Part shown: positions 1 through 8,282 of the stretch, piece by piece
How positions within the stretch are numbered: position 1 is the first letter of the stretch
Layout of the letters: every line of letters begins with the position of its first letter
DNA from: Erythrobacter sp. NAP1
GTDB lineage: Bacteria; Pseudomonadota; Alphaproteobacteria; Sphingomonadales; Sphingomonadaceae
Assembly: GCF_000152865.1 (NCBI RefSeq)
Contig: NZ_CH672390.1
Location: 3,017,468-3,081,467 of the forward strand
Reading direction: 5' to 3'
Length of the DNA stretch: 64,000 bases
Position numbers and translations under genes: made by a program
The notes under the pieces: model-generated
The model's input: only the letters and a program-made list of their open reading frames with translations
Databases searched by the model: none
What the model was told of the DNA's origin: nothing

Positions 1-1021
1 CGACTTTGAAGCGGCTCTGAGGGTGCTTGAGGGTGATCCAACCGATCAGGCGCTGCGCGCAGGAGCGCTCGAAAGCGCTCGCCAACTGGCACAGACATTT
101 CAATTGGCCGATTTCTCGCTCGGCAACGCACGCCAACTCGTCGAGGATGACGTCAATGTCGGTGTCGACCGGATCAACGGCGCGGCGAGCGAAGTGGCGC
201 GCATCAATCTCGAACTTGCCAATGCGCGTGATGGCACGGCTGCGCAGGCTTCGCTGCTCGACGCGCGCGATGCGGCCCTGCGCGAAATCTCGTCCGAATT
301 TGGAATCATTGCCCGATTTGACGAGTTCGGCGCGGCCGAGGTTCGGTTGGTCGGCACACCTTCGCCAGCGGGTGAGGAAGGTCTCCTGCTGGTCGAAGGC
401 GGCAAGTTCAGTGAATTGAGCGCGCAGATCGATCCCCAGGGCACGGCCAGCTTCAATTTCGGCGGCGCTCCCTTTGCTCCGCTGAGCGGGGCAATGGCAG
501 GCCGCGCATCGGCTCTCACCGATCTTTCTGGCAGGCAATCCTCGCTCGACGCGATCGCAGGCCAGACTATTGCGCAGGCCAATGCAGCGCAGGCATCGGG
601 CGCCGCGCTCGACGGTTCGGCTGGGCAGCCGCTCTTCAGCGGCTCAGATGCTGGGACGATAGAGCTTGCGCTTGCCAGCGGTGAAGACCTCGCGTTAGCG
701 CCAGCTGGCTCGCCACCGGCAAGCCGGGACACGGCCAACCTCTCGAATGCGCTCGATGCGCTTGGTGCAGATGACGGCCCGATCGCCTCGGTCGACCGGT
801 TGTTATTGTCGCTGTCGAGCAGGATTTCCGGCATCGAGACGACGCGCGAGGGGCTGGCGATCATCAACTCGTCGGCCCAGGCCGATCTTTTGTCTGAAAC
901 CGGAGTGGACCTTGATGCAGAGGCGGCGAGCCTCATCCGGTTGCAACAGGCATTCGAAGCCAACAGCCGCGTCATCCAGGTCGCGAGCGAGCTTTTCGAC
1001 ACTATACTGGGGCTGAACTGA
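1..1021 (+). CDS. flgK: Flagellar hook-associated protein FlgK, C-terminal part (5' end outside window)
   Basis: FlgK (HAP1) forms the first junction ring between hook and filament outside the cell. The reading frame is open from base 2, so the start lies upstream of the window; 339 residues are visible. The last 40 or so residues carry the family's C-terminal signature: a VDLDAEAASLIRLQQAFEAN block and then a segment ending FDTILGLN, which corresponds to the D0 coiled-coil helix. The first visible region (DFEAALRVLEGDPTD) matches the FlgK mid-region where hook-associated proteins describe an 'F..AL..L..NP.D' pattern. The stop codon overlaps the flgL start by one base (TGATG), indicating translational coupling. 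Family assignment is secure; the missing N-terminus is due only to the window edge. Confidence 0.93.
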   Translation, partial: DFEAALRVLEGDPTDQALRAGALESARQLAQTFQLADFSLGNARQLVEDDVNVGVDRINGAASEVARINLELANARDGTAAQASLLDARDAALREISSEFGIIARFDEFGAAEVRLVGTPSPAGEEGLLLVEGGKFSELSAQIDPQGTASFNFGGAPFAPLSGAMAGRASALTDLSGRQSSLDAIAGQTIAQANAAQASGAALDGSAGQPLFSGSDAGTIELALASGEDLALAPAGSPPASRDTANLSNALDALGADDGPIASVDRLLLSLSSRISGIETTREGLAIINSSAQADLLSETGVDLDAEAASLIRLQQAFEANSRVIQVASELFDTILGLN

Positions 1022-1938
1022 TGAGCTTCGTCAGCAATTCCACCGGCGCGTTTTTCGAACGCTCGCTGACCCAGATGGGTTCGCTTCGTAAGGACGTCGA
1101 GCGCCTCCAGACCCAGATTGCGACAGGCGTTCGGATCGAGCGCGGTTCCGACGACCCTGTTGCCGCATCGCGTCTGCGGGCTCTTGCACGGCTTGAGACG
1201 CGCGGAGCGACCGAGGCGGAAAACGCGGCGCGGCTGGAACAGGACCTTGCGGAAGCGGGCAACCAGATCGAGGGCGTTGTCTCCATTCTCCAGCGCGCCC
1301 GCGAGCTCGCCGTTCTCGCAGCGAGCGACACGACGGGCGAGACCGGGCGGGCCGCGATTGCAGACGAACTCGATCAGATGTCGGACGAGCTGTTCGCGCG
1401 CTCCAACTCGCTCTCGATCACAGGCGCGCCGCTATTTGCGGGAACCGCTGGTGCACCTGCATTCGTGCGCGATGCAAATGGGGTCGTCACGTATAATGGC
1501 AACGGCCAGAGCGGCGCGATCCCGGTCGCGCCGGGGACCGAGATTGAGCGCGGCGTCACCGGCGCCCAATTGTTCGAATTCGACGTGGGAGGCGCGCCGA
1601 CCAGCAGTTTTGCCGTCATCGCCGACCTTGCCATTGCCATGCGCTCCGCTGGCGGTGATCCGGCACAGGCCGCCCGCGACGCGCTGGCCGGGATCGATGC
1701 CGCAATCGACACGGCCAATCGGAGCCAGACAGTGATCGGCACGCGCGCAGGCTGGGTCGAGGCGATTCAGCAGGACCAGCAGACCCGCGCCATCGACGTT
1801 GCCGAAAAACGCTCGCAAATAGCCGACACCGACGTCGCCGATACGATCGTTCGTCTGCAACAGGCATTGACCGCGCTCGAAGCCAGCCAGGCAAGCTTCA
1901 CGCGTGTCTCGTCGCTGACCTTGTTCAACGCGCTCTGA
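1021..1938 (+). CDS. flgL: Flagellar hook-filament junction protein FlgL
   Basis: FlgL (HAP3) is the second junction protein and links FlgK to the flagellin filament. The 305-residue product has the flagellin-like N-terminal helix with the pattern LQTQIATGVRIERGSDDPVA (residues about 30-50), where flagellin-family proteins have 'L.TG.RI....DDAA'. Its C-terminus ends in a helical ASQASFTRVSSLTLFNAL block typical of FlgL. It starts inside the flgK stop codon and is followed 27 bases later by motA. Length is normal for the family (about 300). Confident. Confidence 0.95.
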   Translation: MSFVSNSTGAFFERSLTQMGSLRKDVERLQTQIATGVRIERGSDDPVAASRLRALARLETRGATEAENAARLEQDLAEAGNQIEGVVSILQRARELAVLAASDTTGETGRAAIADELDQMSDELFARSNSLSITGAPLFAGTAGAPAFVRDANGVVTYNGNGQSGAIPVAPGTEIERGVTGAQLFEFDVGGAPTSSFAVIADLAIAMRSAGGDPAQAARDALAGIDAAIDTANRSQTVIGTRAGWVEAIQQDQQTRAIDVAEKRSQIADTDVADTIVRLQQALTALEASQASFTRVSSLTLFNAL

Positions 1939-1965
1939 CGTCAGCCAAGACAAGGAAGGCCAGCC

Positions 1966-2829
1966 ATGTTCGCCGCTATCGGTATCATCGTTCTGATCGT
2001 GATGGTCTTTGGCGGCTTCACGCTGGCAGGCGGCGCCTTGGGACCGATCCTTGCCGCGCTTCCGCTTGAGATGATGATGATCGGAGGAGCGGCAATCGGC
2101 GCGGTCCTGATCGGCAACTCGATGCACGAGATCAAGCTGCTCGGCAAAGGAGTGGCGAAGGTCTTTAAGGGGCCCAAATTCACGAACGAAGACCACATCG
2201 ACGCGATTGCGCTCACCAGCAAGCTGATGAAAGTCCTTCGTTCCGATGGAGCGGTTGCGCTTGAAAGCCATGTGACCGATCCGGCCAATTCGGCGATCTT
2301 CAGCGAATATCCGCGCCTTCAGAGCGATCCGGTCGTAGTCGACATGATCTGCGACCCGCTTACGCTGATGGTGGTTTCATCGGGCTCGCTTGACACCCAC
2401 GCAATCGAAGATGTGATCGACAATGCGATCAAGACGCAGCTTCACGAAATGGAAGAGCCAGCGCACACCATTCAATCGCTCGCGGATGCCTTCCCCGCTC
2501 TTGGGATCGTGGCTGCGGTGCTCGGCGTCATCAAGACCATGGGCGCCATCGATCAGCCACCCGAAATCCTAGGCAAGATGATCGGAGCGGCGCTGGTCGG
2601 GACTTTTCTGGGTGTGCTCCTTGCCTACGGGTTTGCCGGACCCATGGCGAGCCGCCTGAAGCAGGTGAATACGCACGACCAGCAGATCTTTCATTCGATC
2701 AAGCAGGTCATCGTCTCAAGCCTGCACGGATATCCGCAGCCGCTCGTTCTGGAAGCAGCGCGCTCCGGCCTGCCGCCTGCACACAGACCCAAGCTCACCG
2801 ATCTGCTCGACACGATGAGAGGGCGTTAG
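1966..2829 (+). CDS. motA: Flagellar motor stator protein MotA
   Basis: MotA is the inner-membrane stator subunit that couples ion flow to rotation by contacting FliG. The 287-residue protein begins with a membrane segment (MFAAIGIIVLIVMVFGGFTL) and has two further hydrophobic pairs in the C-terminal half. The conserved stator motifs FPALGIVAAVLGVIKTMG and GTFLGVLLAYGFAGPMA carry the prolines (equivalents of Pro173 and Pro222 in E. coli MotA) needed for torque generation. A GGAAGG-like ribosome binding site precedes ATG 1966. motB follows after a one-base gap, so the stator pair is co-translated. Confidence 0.95.
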   Translation: MFAAIGIIVLIVMVFGGFTLAGGALGPILAALPLEMMMIGGAAIGAVLIGNSMHEIKLLGKGVAKVFKGPKFTNEDHIDAIALTSKLMKVLRSDGAVALESHVTDPANSAIFSEYPRLQSDPVVVDMICDPLTLMVVSSGSLDTHAIEDVIDNAIKTQLHEMEEPAHTIQSLADAFPALGIVAAVLGVIKTMGAIDQPPEILGKMIGAALVGTFLGVLLAYGFAGPMASRLKQVNTHDQQIFHSIKQVIVSSLHGYPQPLVLEAARSGLPPAHRPKLTDLLDTMRGR

Positions 2830-2830
2830 G

Positions 2831-3790
2831 GTGGCTGACGCTGAGGCACCTGTCCCGCCCGCTCCGATCATCGTCAAGAAGGTGACGATTGCGCAAGGCG
2901 ATGGCCATCATGGCGGCGCGTGGAAGGTTGCCTATGCCGACTTCGTGACGGCAATGATGGCGTTCTTCCTGCTTCTCTGGCTGCTCGGGGCAACCGAAGA
3001 GAACCAACGCCGAGGCATCGCAGACTACTTCGCGCCAACGCTGGTCAAGACACGCCAGCAAAGCGCGGGGGCAGACGGGATGCTGGGTGGCAGTTCGCTG
3101 ACCGACGTCGACAACTACCCCAATGCTCAAGGTCAGACGGGCACGTTGTCGATCACGGTTCCGCGCGGAGCGGAGGGTGGGCCGATGGAAGGCGGCGGGG
3201 ATGGCGATATCGAGACAGAGCGGCTCGACCGATTGCGAGAGCAGATTGACGAGGCCCTCGCTCAGCGACGCCAAATCTCGCACCTGGCACGCCAGGTGAA
3301 GGTGATGCGCGCGCCCGATGGGATTCGTATTGACCTCGTCGATGATGCCGACTTCTCGATGTTCGCACTCGGCACGACGATCCTCACGCAGGACGCGCGC
3401 GGATTGCTTGAGGTGATCGGTGAAGTGTTGGAAGCGCAGCGCACGCCGCTGATCCTCCGTGGCCACACCGATTCGCTCCCCTGGCGAGACGGTATCACGG
3501 CCAACAACTGGTCGCTTTCTGCAGGCCGGGCCGAAGCGACACGGCAAGCCCTGATCGCAAGCGGGCTGGAAGCGAACAGGTTCGCCCGGATTGAAGGCGT
3601 CGCGGATACCGAGCCCTTGATTGCCGACAACCCCGCCGACCCGCGCAACCGGCGTATCTCGCTGCTTTTGCTTGAACAGCAGCGCGGGTCGGGAAGGCGG
3701 CGCGCGCCGCCAGTGAATGCAGCGCAGACCGCATCGCCTGCGCAATCCTCCGTAAGGATAAGCGCCGAGGGCACCGCTCCGCGCTCGTAA
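2831..3790 (+). CDS. motB: Flagellar motor stator protein MotB
   Basis: MotB anchors the stator to peptidoglycan and carries the ion-binding Asp. The 319-residue product starts at a GTG one base after motA. A single membrane helix follows the AYADFVTAMMAFFLLLWLL motif (residues about 35-55); the Asp in YADF is the family's ion-carrying residue. The C-terminal half is an OmpA-like peptidoglycan-binding domain with LRGHTDSLPW and NNWSLSAGRAEATRQALIA, then NRRISLLL. The sequence resembles proton-type MotB, but ion choice cannot be settled by eye. The Ala/Pro-rich tail of about 45 residues after the OmpA domain is a variable extension. Confidence 0.94.
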   Translation: MADAEAPVPPAPIIVKKVTIAQGDGHHGGAWKVAYADFVTAMMAFFLLLWLLGATEENQRRGIADYFAPTLVKTRQQSAGADGMLGGSSLTDVDNYPNAQGQTGTLSITVPRGAEGGPMEGGGDGDIETERLDRLREQIDEALAQRRQISHLARQVKVMRAPDGIRIDLVDDADFSMFALGTTILTQDARGLLEVIGEVLEAQRTPLILRGHTDSLPWRDGITANNWSLSAGRAEATRQALIASGLEANRFARIEGVADTEPLIADNPADPRNRRISLLLLEQQRGSGRRRAPPVNAAQTASPAQSSVRISAEGTAPRS

Positions 3791-3842
3791 ACCATGTTTG
3801 CCTAGCGTTCTTTCCCAACATCCACTGGGAGAGCGCGACGCC

Positions 3843-6278
3843 ATGAACCACACCATTCTGCCGCACGAATTACCCGGCGCTCTCGACCGAGCGCCCGAGG
3901 GCGTCAAAGTACTCTCGCTCGATTGTTTCGATACGCTTTTGTGGCGCGATTGCCATGCACCGACAGACGTGTTCGCCGGTCTCGATGGGCTGAGTGTGGG
4001 GCAGCGGGTGCGCGGAGAGACGCAGGCGCGCAAGCTCAAGGCCATTCGTCAAAGAGGCAGCGAGGTTGCGCTCGGCGAAATCTACGCAGAGGCCATGCCC
4101 AATGCGACCGCAGGTGAGCGCGATGCAGCGATCGCACAGGAGCTCACCTTGGAGGCGCGCACCTGCTTTGCCTTTGCTCCGACAGTAGAGCTGATGCGTC
4201 AGGCCAAATCGCGCGGACTTTCGATCATCATCGTATCCGACACCTATCTCGATGCGAAACAGCTCACCCGGCTCATCGAAGATGCAGCGGGCAAAGAGGT
4301 CGCCGCGATGATAACCCGTGTCTTCGCGTCGAGCGAGGCGGGAGTCTCCAAATCGCAGGGCCTTCTCGCCAAGGCGCTCAAGGCGATGAAAGTGCAAGCG
4401 GGTGAGGTGCTCCATATCGGAGACAACCCGAAGGCGGATTACGAGAGCGCACGCGCGCTTGGCATTCCGGCTCTCCACCTTTCGCAATTCAGCGAGTCGG
4501 CGCGAAGCCGGTTGCGGCTGGAGCGGGCCTGCGGGCAATTCGTCGGCGACACGAATGAAGCTGTGCGCGGATTGATGCCCCAGCGCGCGTTGCTTGCCGA
4601 TCAAGAGCCGCAAGTGAGCGACAAGGCAGAAGCACTCGGCCTCAGCGTCCTTGGCCCTGTCTTTCATGCCTTTGACCAGTGGCTAAGGCAGGAGGCTGAA
4701 ACTCTCGGCTCGAACAGTAAGGGGCGCGTCCATTGGCTCTTCATGCTGCGCGACGGGCACTTGCCGCAGATCGTTCACGCGGCTGGCGAAGAAGCGCCAA
4801 GCACCGCGCGAATCGAGATCAGTCGGTTCACCGCAATCGCCGCCGATCTGACAACGCGCGAGGCCTATGAACGGCAATGGATGCTGGAGGCCGCGCTCAA
4901 CCCGTCGACACTGGCAAGGCAAATGCTGTTCGACGAAAGCGAGATCGCGCGCATTGTCGGTGATCCCAAAGGCGAGAGGGCGAAGGCGGAGGCGAGCCAG
5001 CGCCTGCAGGGCGAGCTGCGAAAAGGGCAGCGACAAAAGCTTACGCGCAGAAGCTCACGTGAACGCGCCGAGCGGCTGATCAACCACGTGCGCCAAGCGG
5101 TCGTTCCGAAGCCGGGCGATGTGCTGATGCTGGTCGATCTTGGCTACAATGGATCGGCTCAGGACCGAATTGATGCTCTGCTGGCGCAGGCGTTCGATTG
5201 CCATGTCGCCGGTCGCTACCTGTTGCTGCGCGAAATGGCTGCGAGCGGGCTCGACAAGAAGGGCCTGATCGACGCGCGCCATTTCGATCCGGAATTGCTC
5301 GAAGCGCTATGCGCCAATGTCGCAGTGCTTGAACAACTGGCCACCTGCGCGACCGGATCAGTGGTCGACTACACGAGCGAGGGTGACCCGATCCGGACGC
5401 AAAATTCGGTGAAGGGAGCGCAAAGCGAGGTGCGTGAGCGAGTGCAGAACGGCGTGGTTCAATACGCCCGCGCCGCCGCCCGCCCGCCGGTTATTCGAGA
5501 GCAAGACCCACACCGAGAGCGAGCCTCGCGCGAAGCGGCGCTCGCGACGCTCATGCGCTTCATGTTCCTTCCGGGCACCGATGAACTCGAAGTGGTCAAG
5601 AGCTTCGAGCATGACGTCAATCTGGGCAGCGAACGCATGGTCGCCCTGTTTGATCAGGCGCACGCCCGCGCAGGGATGAGACGCCGAGGTCTGTTCTACA
5701 TGAAGGGGGCAGAGCGCATGTTCCTGCCCGCAGAACTGGAGGCCGACGACATCCATTCGCGCCTGTCGCTACTCGTGCAGAAACGCTTCGCTCTTGGCCT
5801 TTCCTACACCGATGGCTCTGCGCATTCGATTGCGCTCTCGGCAATCGTGATGAGCGATGGCGACGGGGCGCACACCCGTATCGAGGCGCAAAGAACGCAT
5901 GAAGGCTTTTTCGCGGCAAGAGTGCCCATCCCGGCGGGTGCGAAGGCCGTTGCCCTGGTTGTGGGGTCCGTTTTCGAGTGGTTCGAGCTCGCCGAGATCT
6001 CGCTCAGTCCCATCGCCAGCCTCAAGGGCGAGACGGACATGGATCAGGAGCGCCGCAACCTCGCACCACACTTTGACGGAGCGCGTGAACACGCATCAGG
6101 CATCGTCGAATGCACCAATCCGGGGGCAACATTGGTGGCATTTGTCCCGCCCAAGCTGGATGAAAGGGCACCGCATATGATCGAATTTGTCCTGCGCCCC
6201 CTTTGCACGCGTTCGGCTTCGACCGACGCTCTTCGACCGAACCAAACCACAAACACTATCAAGGATGCCGCCGCATGA
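3843..6278 (+). CDS. Large HAD-superfamily-like protein (COG5610 type), possible flagellin modification factor
   Basis: The 812-residue protein starts at ATG 3843, nine bases after a GGGAGAG ribosome binding site; an in-frame TTG at 3798 is less likely. The first 230 residues form a HAD fold: motif I LDCFDTLLW (Asp27), motif II IIVSDTYLD, a conserved Lys in KSQGLL, and motif IV IGDNPKADY (residues 192-200). Motif I reads D-C-F-D-T, so the third position is Phe instead of the acid/base Asp of HAD phosphatases, as in dehalogenase-like or non-phosphatase members. A middle region carries LVDLGYNGSAQD, which recurs in large HAD proteins of polysaccharide loci, and the last 170 residues look like a beta-rich domain. 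It overlaps the next gene by four bases (ATGA) and lies beside the flagellin gene. Substrate unknown. Confidence 0.7.
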   Translation: MNHTILPHELPGALDRAPEGVKVLSLDCFDTLLWRDCHAPTDVFAGLDGLSVGQRVRGETQARKLKAIRQRGSEVALGEIYAEAMPNATAGERDAAIAQELTLEARTCFAFAPTVELMRQAKSRGLSIIIVSDTYLDAKQLTRLIEDAAGKEVAAMITRVFASSEAGVSKSQGLLAKALKAMKVQAGEVLHIGDNPKADYESARALGIPALHLSQFSESARSRLRLERACGQFVGDTNEAVRGLMPQRALLADQEPQVSDKAEALGLSVLGPVFHAFDQWLRQEAETLGSNSKGRVHWLFMLRDGHLPQIVHAAGEEAPSTARIEISRFTAIAADLTTREAYERQWMLEAALNPSTLARQMLFDESEIARIVGDPKGERAKAEASQRLQGELRKGQRQKLTRRSSRERAERLINHVRQAVVPKPGDVLMLVDLGYNGSAQDRIDALLAQAFDCHVAGRYLLLREMAASGLDKKGLIDARHFDPELLEALCANVAVLEQLATCATGSVVDYTSEGDPIRTQNSVKGAQSEVRERVQNGVVQYARAAARPPVIREQDPHRERASREAALATLMRFMFLPGTDELEVVKSFEHDVNLGSERMVALFDQAHARAGMRRRGLFYMKGAERMFLPAELEADDIHSRLSLLVQKRFALGLSYTDGSAHSIALSAIVMSDGDGAHTRIEAQRTHEGFFAARVPIPAGAKAVALVVGSVFEWFELAEISLSPIASLKGETDMDQERRNLAPHFDGAREHASGIVECTNPGATLVAFVPPKLDERAPHMIEFVLRPLCTRSASTDALRPNQTTNTIKDAAA

Positions 6279-7087
6279 GTGAACTGCTCATCCATTCCAT
6301 GTCCGAGTTTTCGAGTGTGATTCTCCCGTGCCTCGAACAGGCAAAAGCACGCGAGATTGTCGAGATCGGCAGCGAATTCGGCGGCATGTCCAAAGTGCTC
6401 GCCGGGTGGACGGGAGAGCGCGGAGGATCGCTGACCTGCATCGACCCCGAACCAGCTGATGGCTTTGCCAGCTGGACCAATGAACATGCGCACGTCCACC
6501 ACGTCGCGCGACCCAGTCTCGAAGCGCTGGGCGATCACGACGCAGCCGATGCCTGGTTCGTCGACGGCGATCATAACTACTACACCGTCATTCACGAATT
6601 GCAGGCGATCGACCGAATCCAGCGCGAGGCAGGCAGGCCGCTGCTGGCATTCATGCATGACGTCTCCTGGCCGTGCGCAAGGCGCGATTTCTACTATGCC
6701 CCTGACCGGGTACCCCCCGGCTGGCGTCACCCGCACAGCTATGATCACGGCGTGCGCCTCGACGCTGACGAAGTGCTCGCAGGGCGCGGGATGCGCGGGA
6801 TGGGCTCGTTTGCGGTAGCCCTTGAAATCGGGGGGCCGCGCAATGGCGTGCTCACCGCTGTCGAGGACTTCCTTCGCGAAGCCGACACCAAGGAGCGTCC
6901 GCTTTTCTACGTGCATGTTCCTGCGGTCTTCGGGCTCGGGATCATCTTCGATGCATCGGCCAGCTGGTCGACGCCGATCGCAGAATTCCTGCTTCCTTAT
7001 CATGCGAACCCGTTGATCGCCCGGCTCGAGGAAAACCGGCTGCGCAACTGGCTTGAAGTGATCGATTGGCAGGATCGCTGCGCCTGA
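6275..7087 (+). CDS. Class I SAM-dependent methyltransferase-like protein (Methyltransf_24 type)
   Basis: The 270-residue protein shows a Rossmann methyltransferase pattern. A glycine-rich loop VEIGSEFGGMS at residues about 30-40 corresponds to motif I; CIDPEPAD follows as the acidic end of strand 2; and AWFVDGDHNYY matches the 'FIDGDHSYEGV' motif of Methyltransf_24 enzymes, which often act on sugars or small molecules in glycan loci. The downstream MHDVSWPCARRDFYY block is a typical active-site segment of cephalosporin-hydroxylase/glycan-methyltransferase relatives. ATG 6275 overlaps the stop of the HAD-like gene, so the two are almost certainly co-translated. The position next to fliC suggests that it methylates a glycan or residue of the flagellin, but this is inference. 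Confidence 0.65.
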   Translation: MSELLIHSMSEFSSVILPCLEQAKAREIVEIGSEFGGMSKVLAGWTGERGGSLTCIDPEPADGFASWTNEHAHVHHVARPSLEALGDHDAADAWFVDGDHNYYTVIHELQAIDRIQREAGRPLLAFMHDVSWPCARRDFYYAPDRVPPGWRHPHSYDHGVRLDADEVLAGRGMRGMGSFAVALEIGGPRNGVLTAVEDFLREADTKERPLFYVHVPAVFGLGIIFDASASWSTPIAEFLLPYHANPLIARLEENRLRNWLEVIDWQDRCA

Positions 7088-7088
7088 C

Positions 7089-7179
7089 GCGGCGGCCAAA
7101 CAGCCGCTCTCCTTGATCCCGACAACACGAAACCCGGAGCCTTTCGACCCCGGGTCCCTTGTCACTCCCCGCGAAGGGA
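7089..7179. terminator. Convergent intergenic region with three inverted repeats, possible terminators
   Basis: Between the methyltransferase-like gene (plus) and the flagellin gene (minus) there are three short inverted repeats: GCGGC/GCCGC at 7089-7107, ACCCGG/CCGGGT at about 7132-7155, and CTCCC/GGGAG at about 7164-7179. None is followed by a clear run of T on either strand, so intrinsic termination is only a possibility. The location between two convergent genes is what supports the call. Confidence 0.3.
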
Positions 7180-7198
7180 GCGTCTTGGCTCGATGGAC

Positions 7199-8017
7199 TT
7201 ACCGCAGGAGCGAAAGGACGTTCTGCTGCGACTGGTTCGCCTGTGCGAGCATCGCGGTCGACGCCTGTCCCAGGATCTGAGCCTTGGCGAGCGCGGTCGT
7301 CTCGGACGAGTAATCCGCATCCTGAATGCGCGAGCGCGCATCAGTGAGGTTGGTCGCGGTTGTCGTCAGGTTGTTGATCGCCGATTCCAGTCGGTTCTGA
7401 CCGGCACCAAGCGAGGATCGTGCCGAGTTCACATCGGACAGGATGCCATCGACATTGGTGATTGTCGTGCCGGCTTGCGTTGTATCGCTGACATTCAGCC
7501 CGGATGCGCTGATGTTGGTGCCATCGATTGCGGTGCTGGTCAGCGTCACATTACGGCCCGCGTCGATCTGGATATCGACCGTGACGTCGCTGCCGCTGGT
7601 CGTGCTGAACAGGGTCACGCCGTTAAACTCGGTGTTGGAGAGAATATCGGTGATCTGGCCGCGCAGCTCGTCGACTTCCTGGTTCATGAATCCGCGAGCG
7701 TCCGCATCATACGTGCCGCTTGACGATTGCACCGCCAGTTCGCGAATTCGCTGAAGCATGTTGGTGACTTCGTCGAGCGAGCCTTCAGCGGTTTGCGCAA
7801 GTGCAATGCCGTCATTGGCGTTTCGGATACCCTGATTGAGAGCTCGAATGTCGCTGGTGAAACCGGTGGCGATCGAAAGGCCCGCAGCATCGTCAGCTGC
7901 GCCATTGATACGCTGGCCGGTCGAAAGGCGTTCCATCGAAGTGCTCAGCATGTCGTTGGCGCGCATGCTCGCGTTCTGGGCCTTGAGGGCTGAGATATTG
8001 GTGTTGATTACGGACAT
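7199..8017 (-). CDS. fliC: Flagellin (short form)
   Basis: Flagellin polymerises into the filament. The 272-residue product has the full N-terminal D0/D1 signature ([34 protein letters not shown]) and the C-terminal end [12 protein letters not shown], but only a short central segment. It thus lacks the D2/D3 surface domains of the roughly 495-residue Salmonella protein. Residues 88-98 read [11 protein letters not shown], the same register as the TLR5-recognised motif of beta- and gammaproteobacterial flagellins. It is the only flagellin gene visible and is transcribed alone, between the putative modification genes and the flagellar regulator. No flaF or flbT neighbour is present. I could not find a convincing sigma-28 or sigma-54 promoter in the 8018-8282 interval on the minus strand. 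Confidence 0.97.
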   Translation of the reverse strand: MSVINTNISALKAQNASMRANDMLSTSMERLSTGQRINGAADDAAGLSIATGFTSDIRALNQGIRNANDGIALAQTAEGSLDEVTNMLQRIRELAVQSSSGTYDADARGFMNQEVDELRGQITDILSNTEFNGVTLFSTTSGSDVTVDIQIDAGRNVTLTSTAIDGTNISASGLNVSDTTQAGTTITNVDGILSDVNSARSSLGAGQNRLESAINNLTTTATNLTDARSRIQDADYSSETTALAKAQILGQASTAMLAQANQSQQNVLSLLR

Positions 8018-8207
8018 TGGTCAAACTCCCTTGGGATCTGAGGAAAAGTGGTCACCGCTCAGGCGACACTGCGCCGCCGTTGCTGAGAGGTAGAGCGACC
8101 ATTGAGGCGGGAGTTTAAGGGCCTTTCGTGACTTATCGGGGCAGGCCCCACCGTGTCGGCGATGAACGCTTACGTGCTTTTCAGGATAAGTCCTAAGGGC
8201 AGCAACT

Positions 8208-8223
8208 AGGGCTTAAATTTGCT
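8208..8223 (+). promoter_or_regulatory. Candidate sigma-54 (-24/-12) promoter upstream of the flagellar regulator
   Basis: The sequence AGGGCTTAAATTTGCT has the invariant GG (8209-8210) and GC (8221-8222) ten bases apart and the TTGCT form of the -12 box. The -24 box matches only GG of TGGCACG. It lies 60 bases upstream of the regulator start at 8283 and would place a transcript start near 8234. The match is partial and could be chance. Confidence 0.35.
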
Positions 8224-8282
8224 CTATCTTGGACGTGCGGGCGGCAAATCATTTCCACCAGAACTTGCCGAAGGTGGATAGC

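Noticed and set aside
2795-4045. Long minus-strand open frame across motB, and similar long antisense frames (for example 6044-7165, 13421-14533, 22326-23435, 49076-50179, 60123-61622)
   Set aside because: They lie opposite well-supported genes, show no domains and reflect the high G+C content, which removes stop codons from antisense frames.
8018-8282. Sigma-28 or sigma-54 promoter for the flagellin on the minus strand
   Set aside because: A CCCGATAA element near 8133-8140 resembles a sigma-28 -10 box, but no TAAA box lies at the right distance; no GG-N10-GC pair with good flanks is seen on the minus strand.
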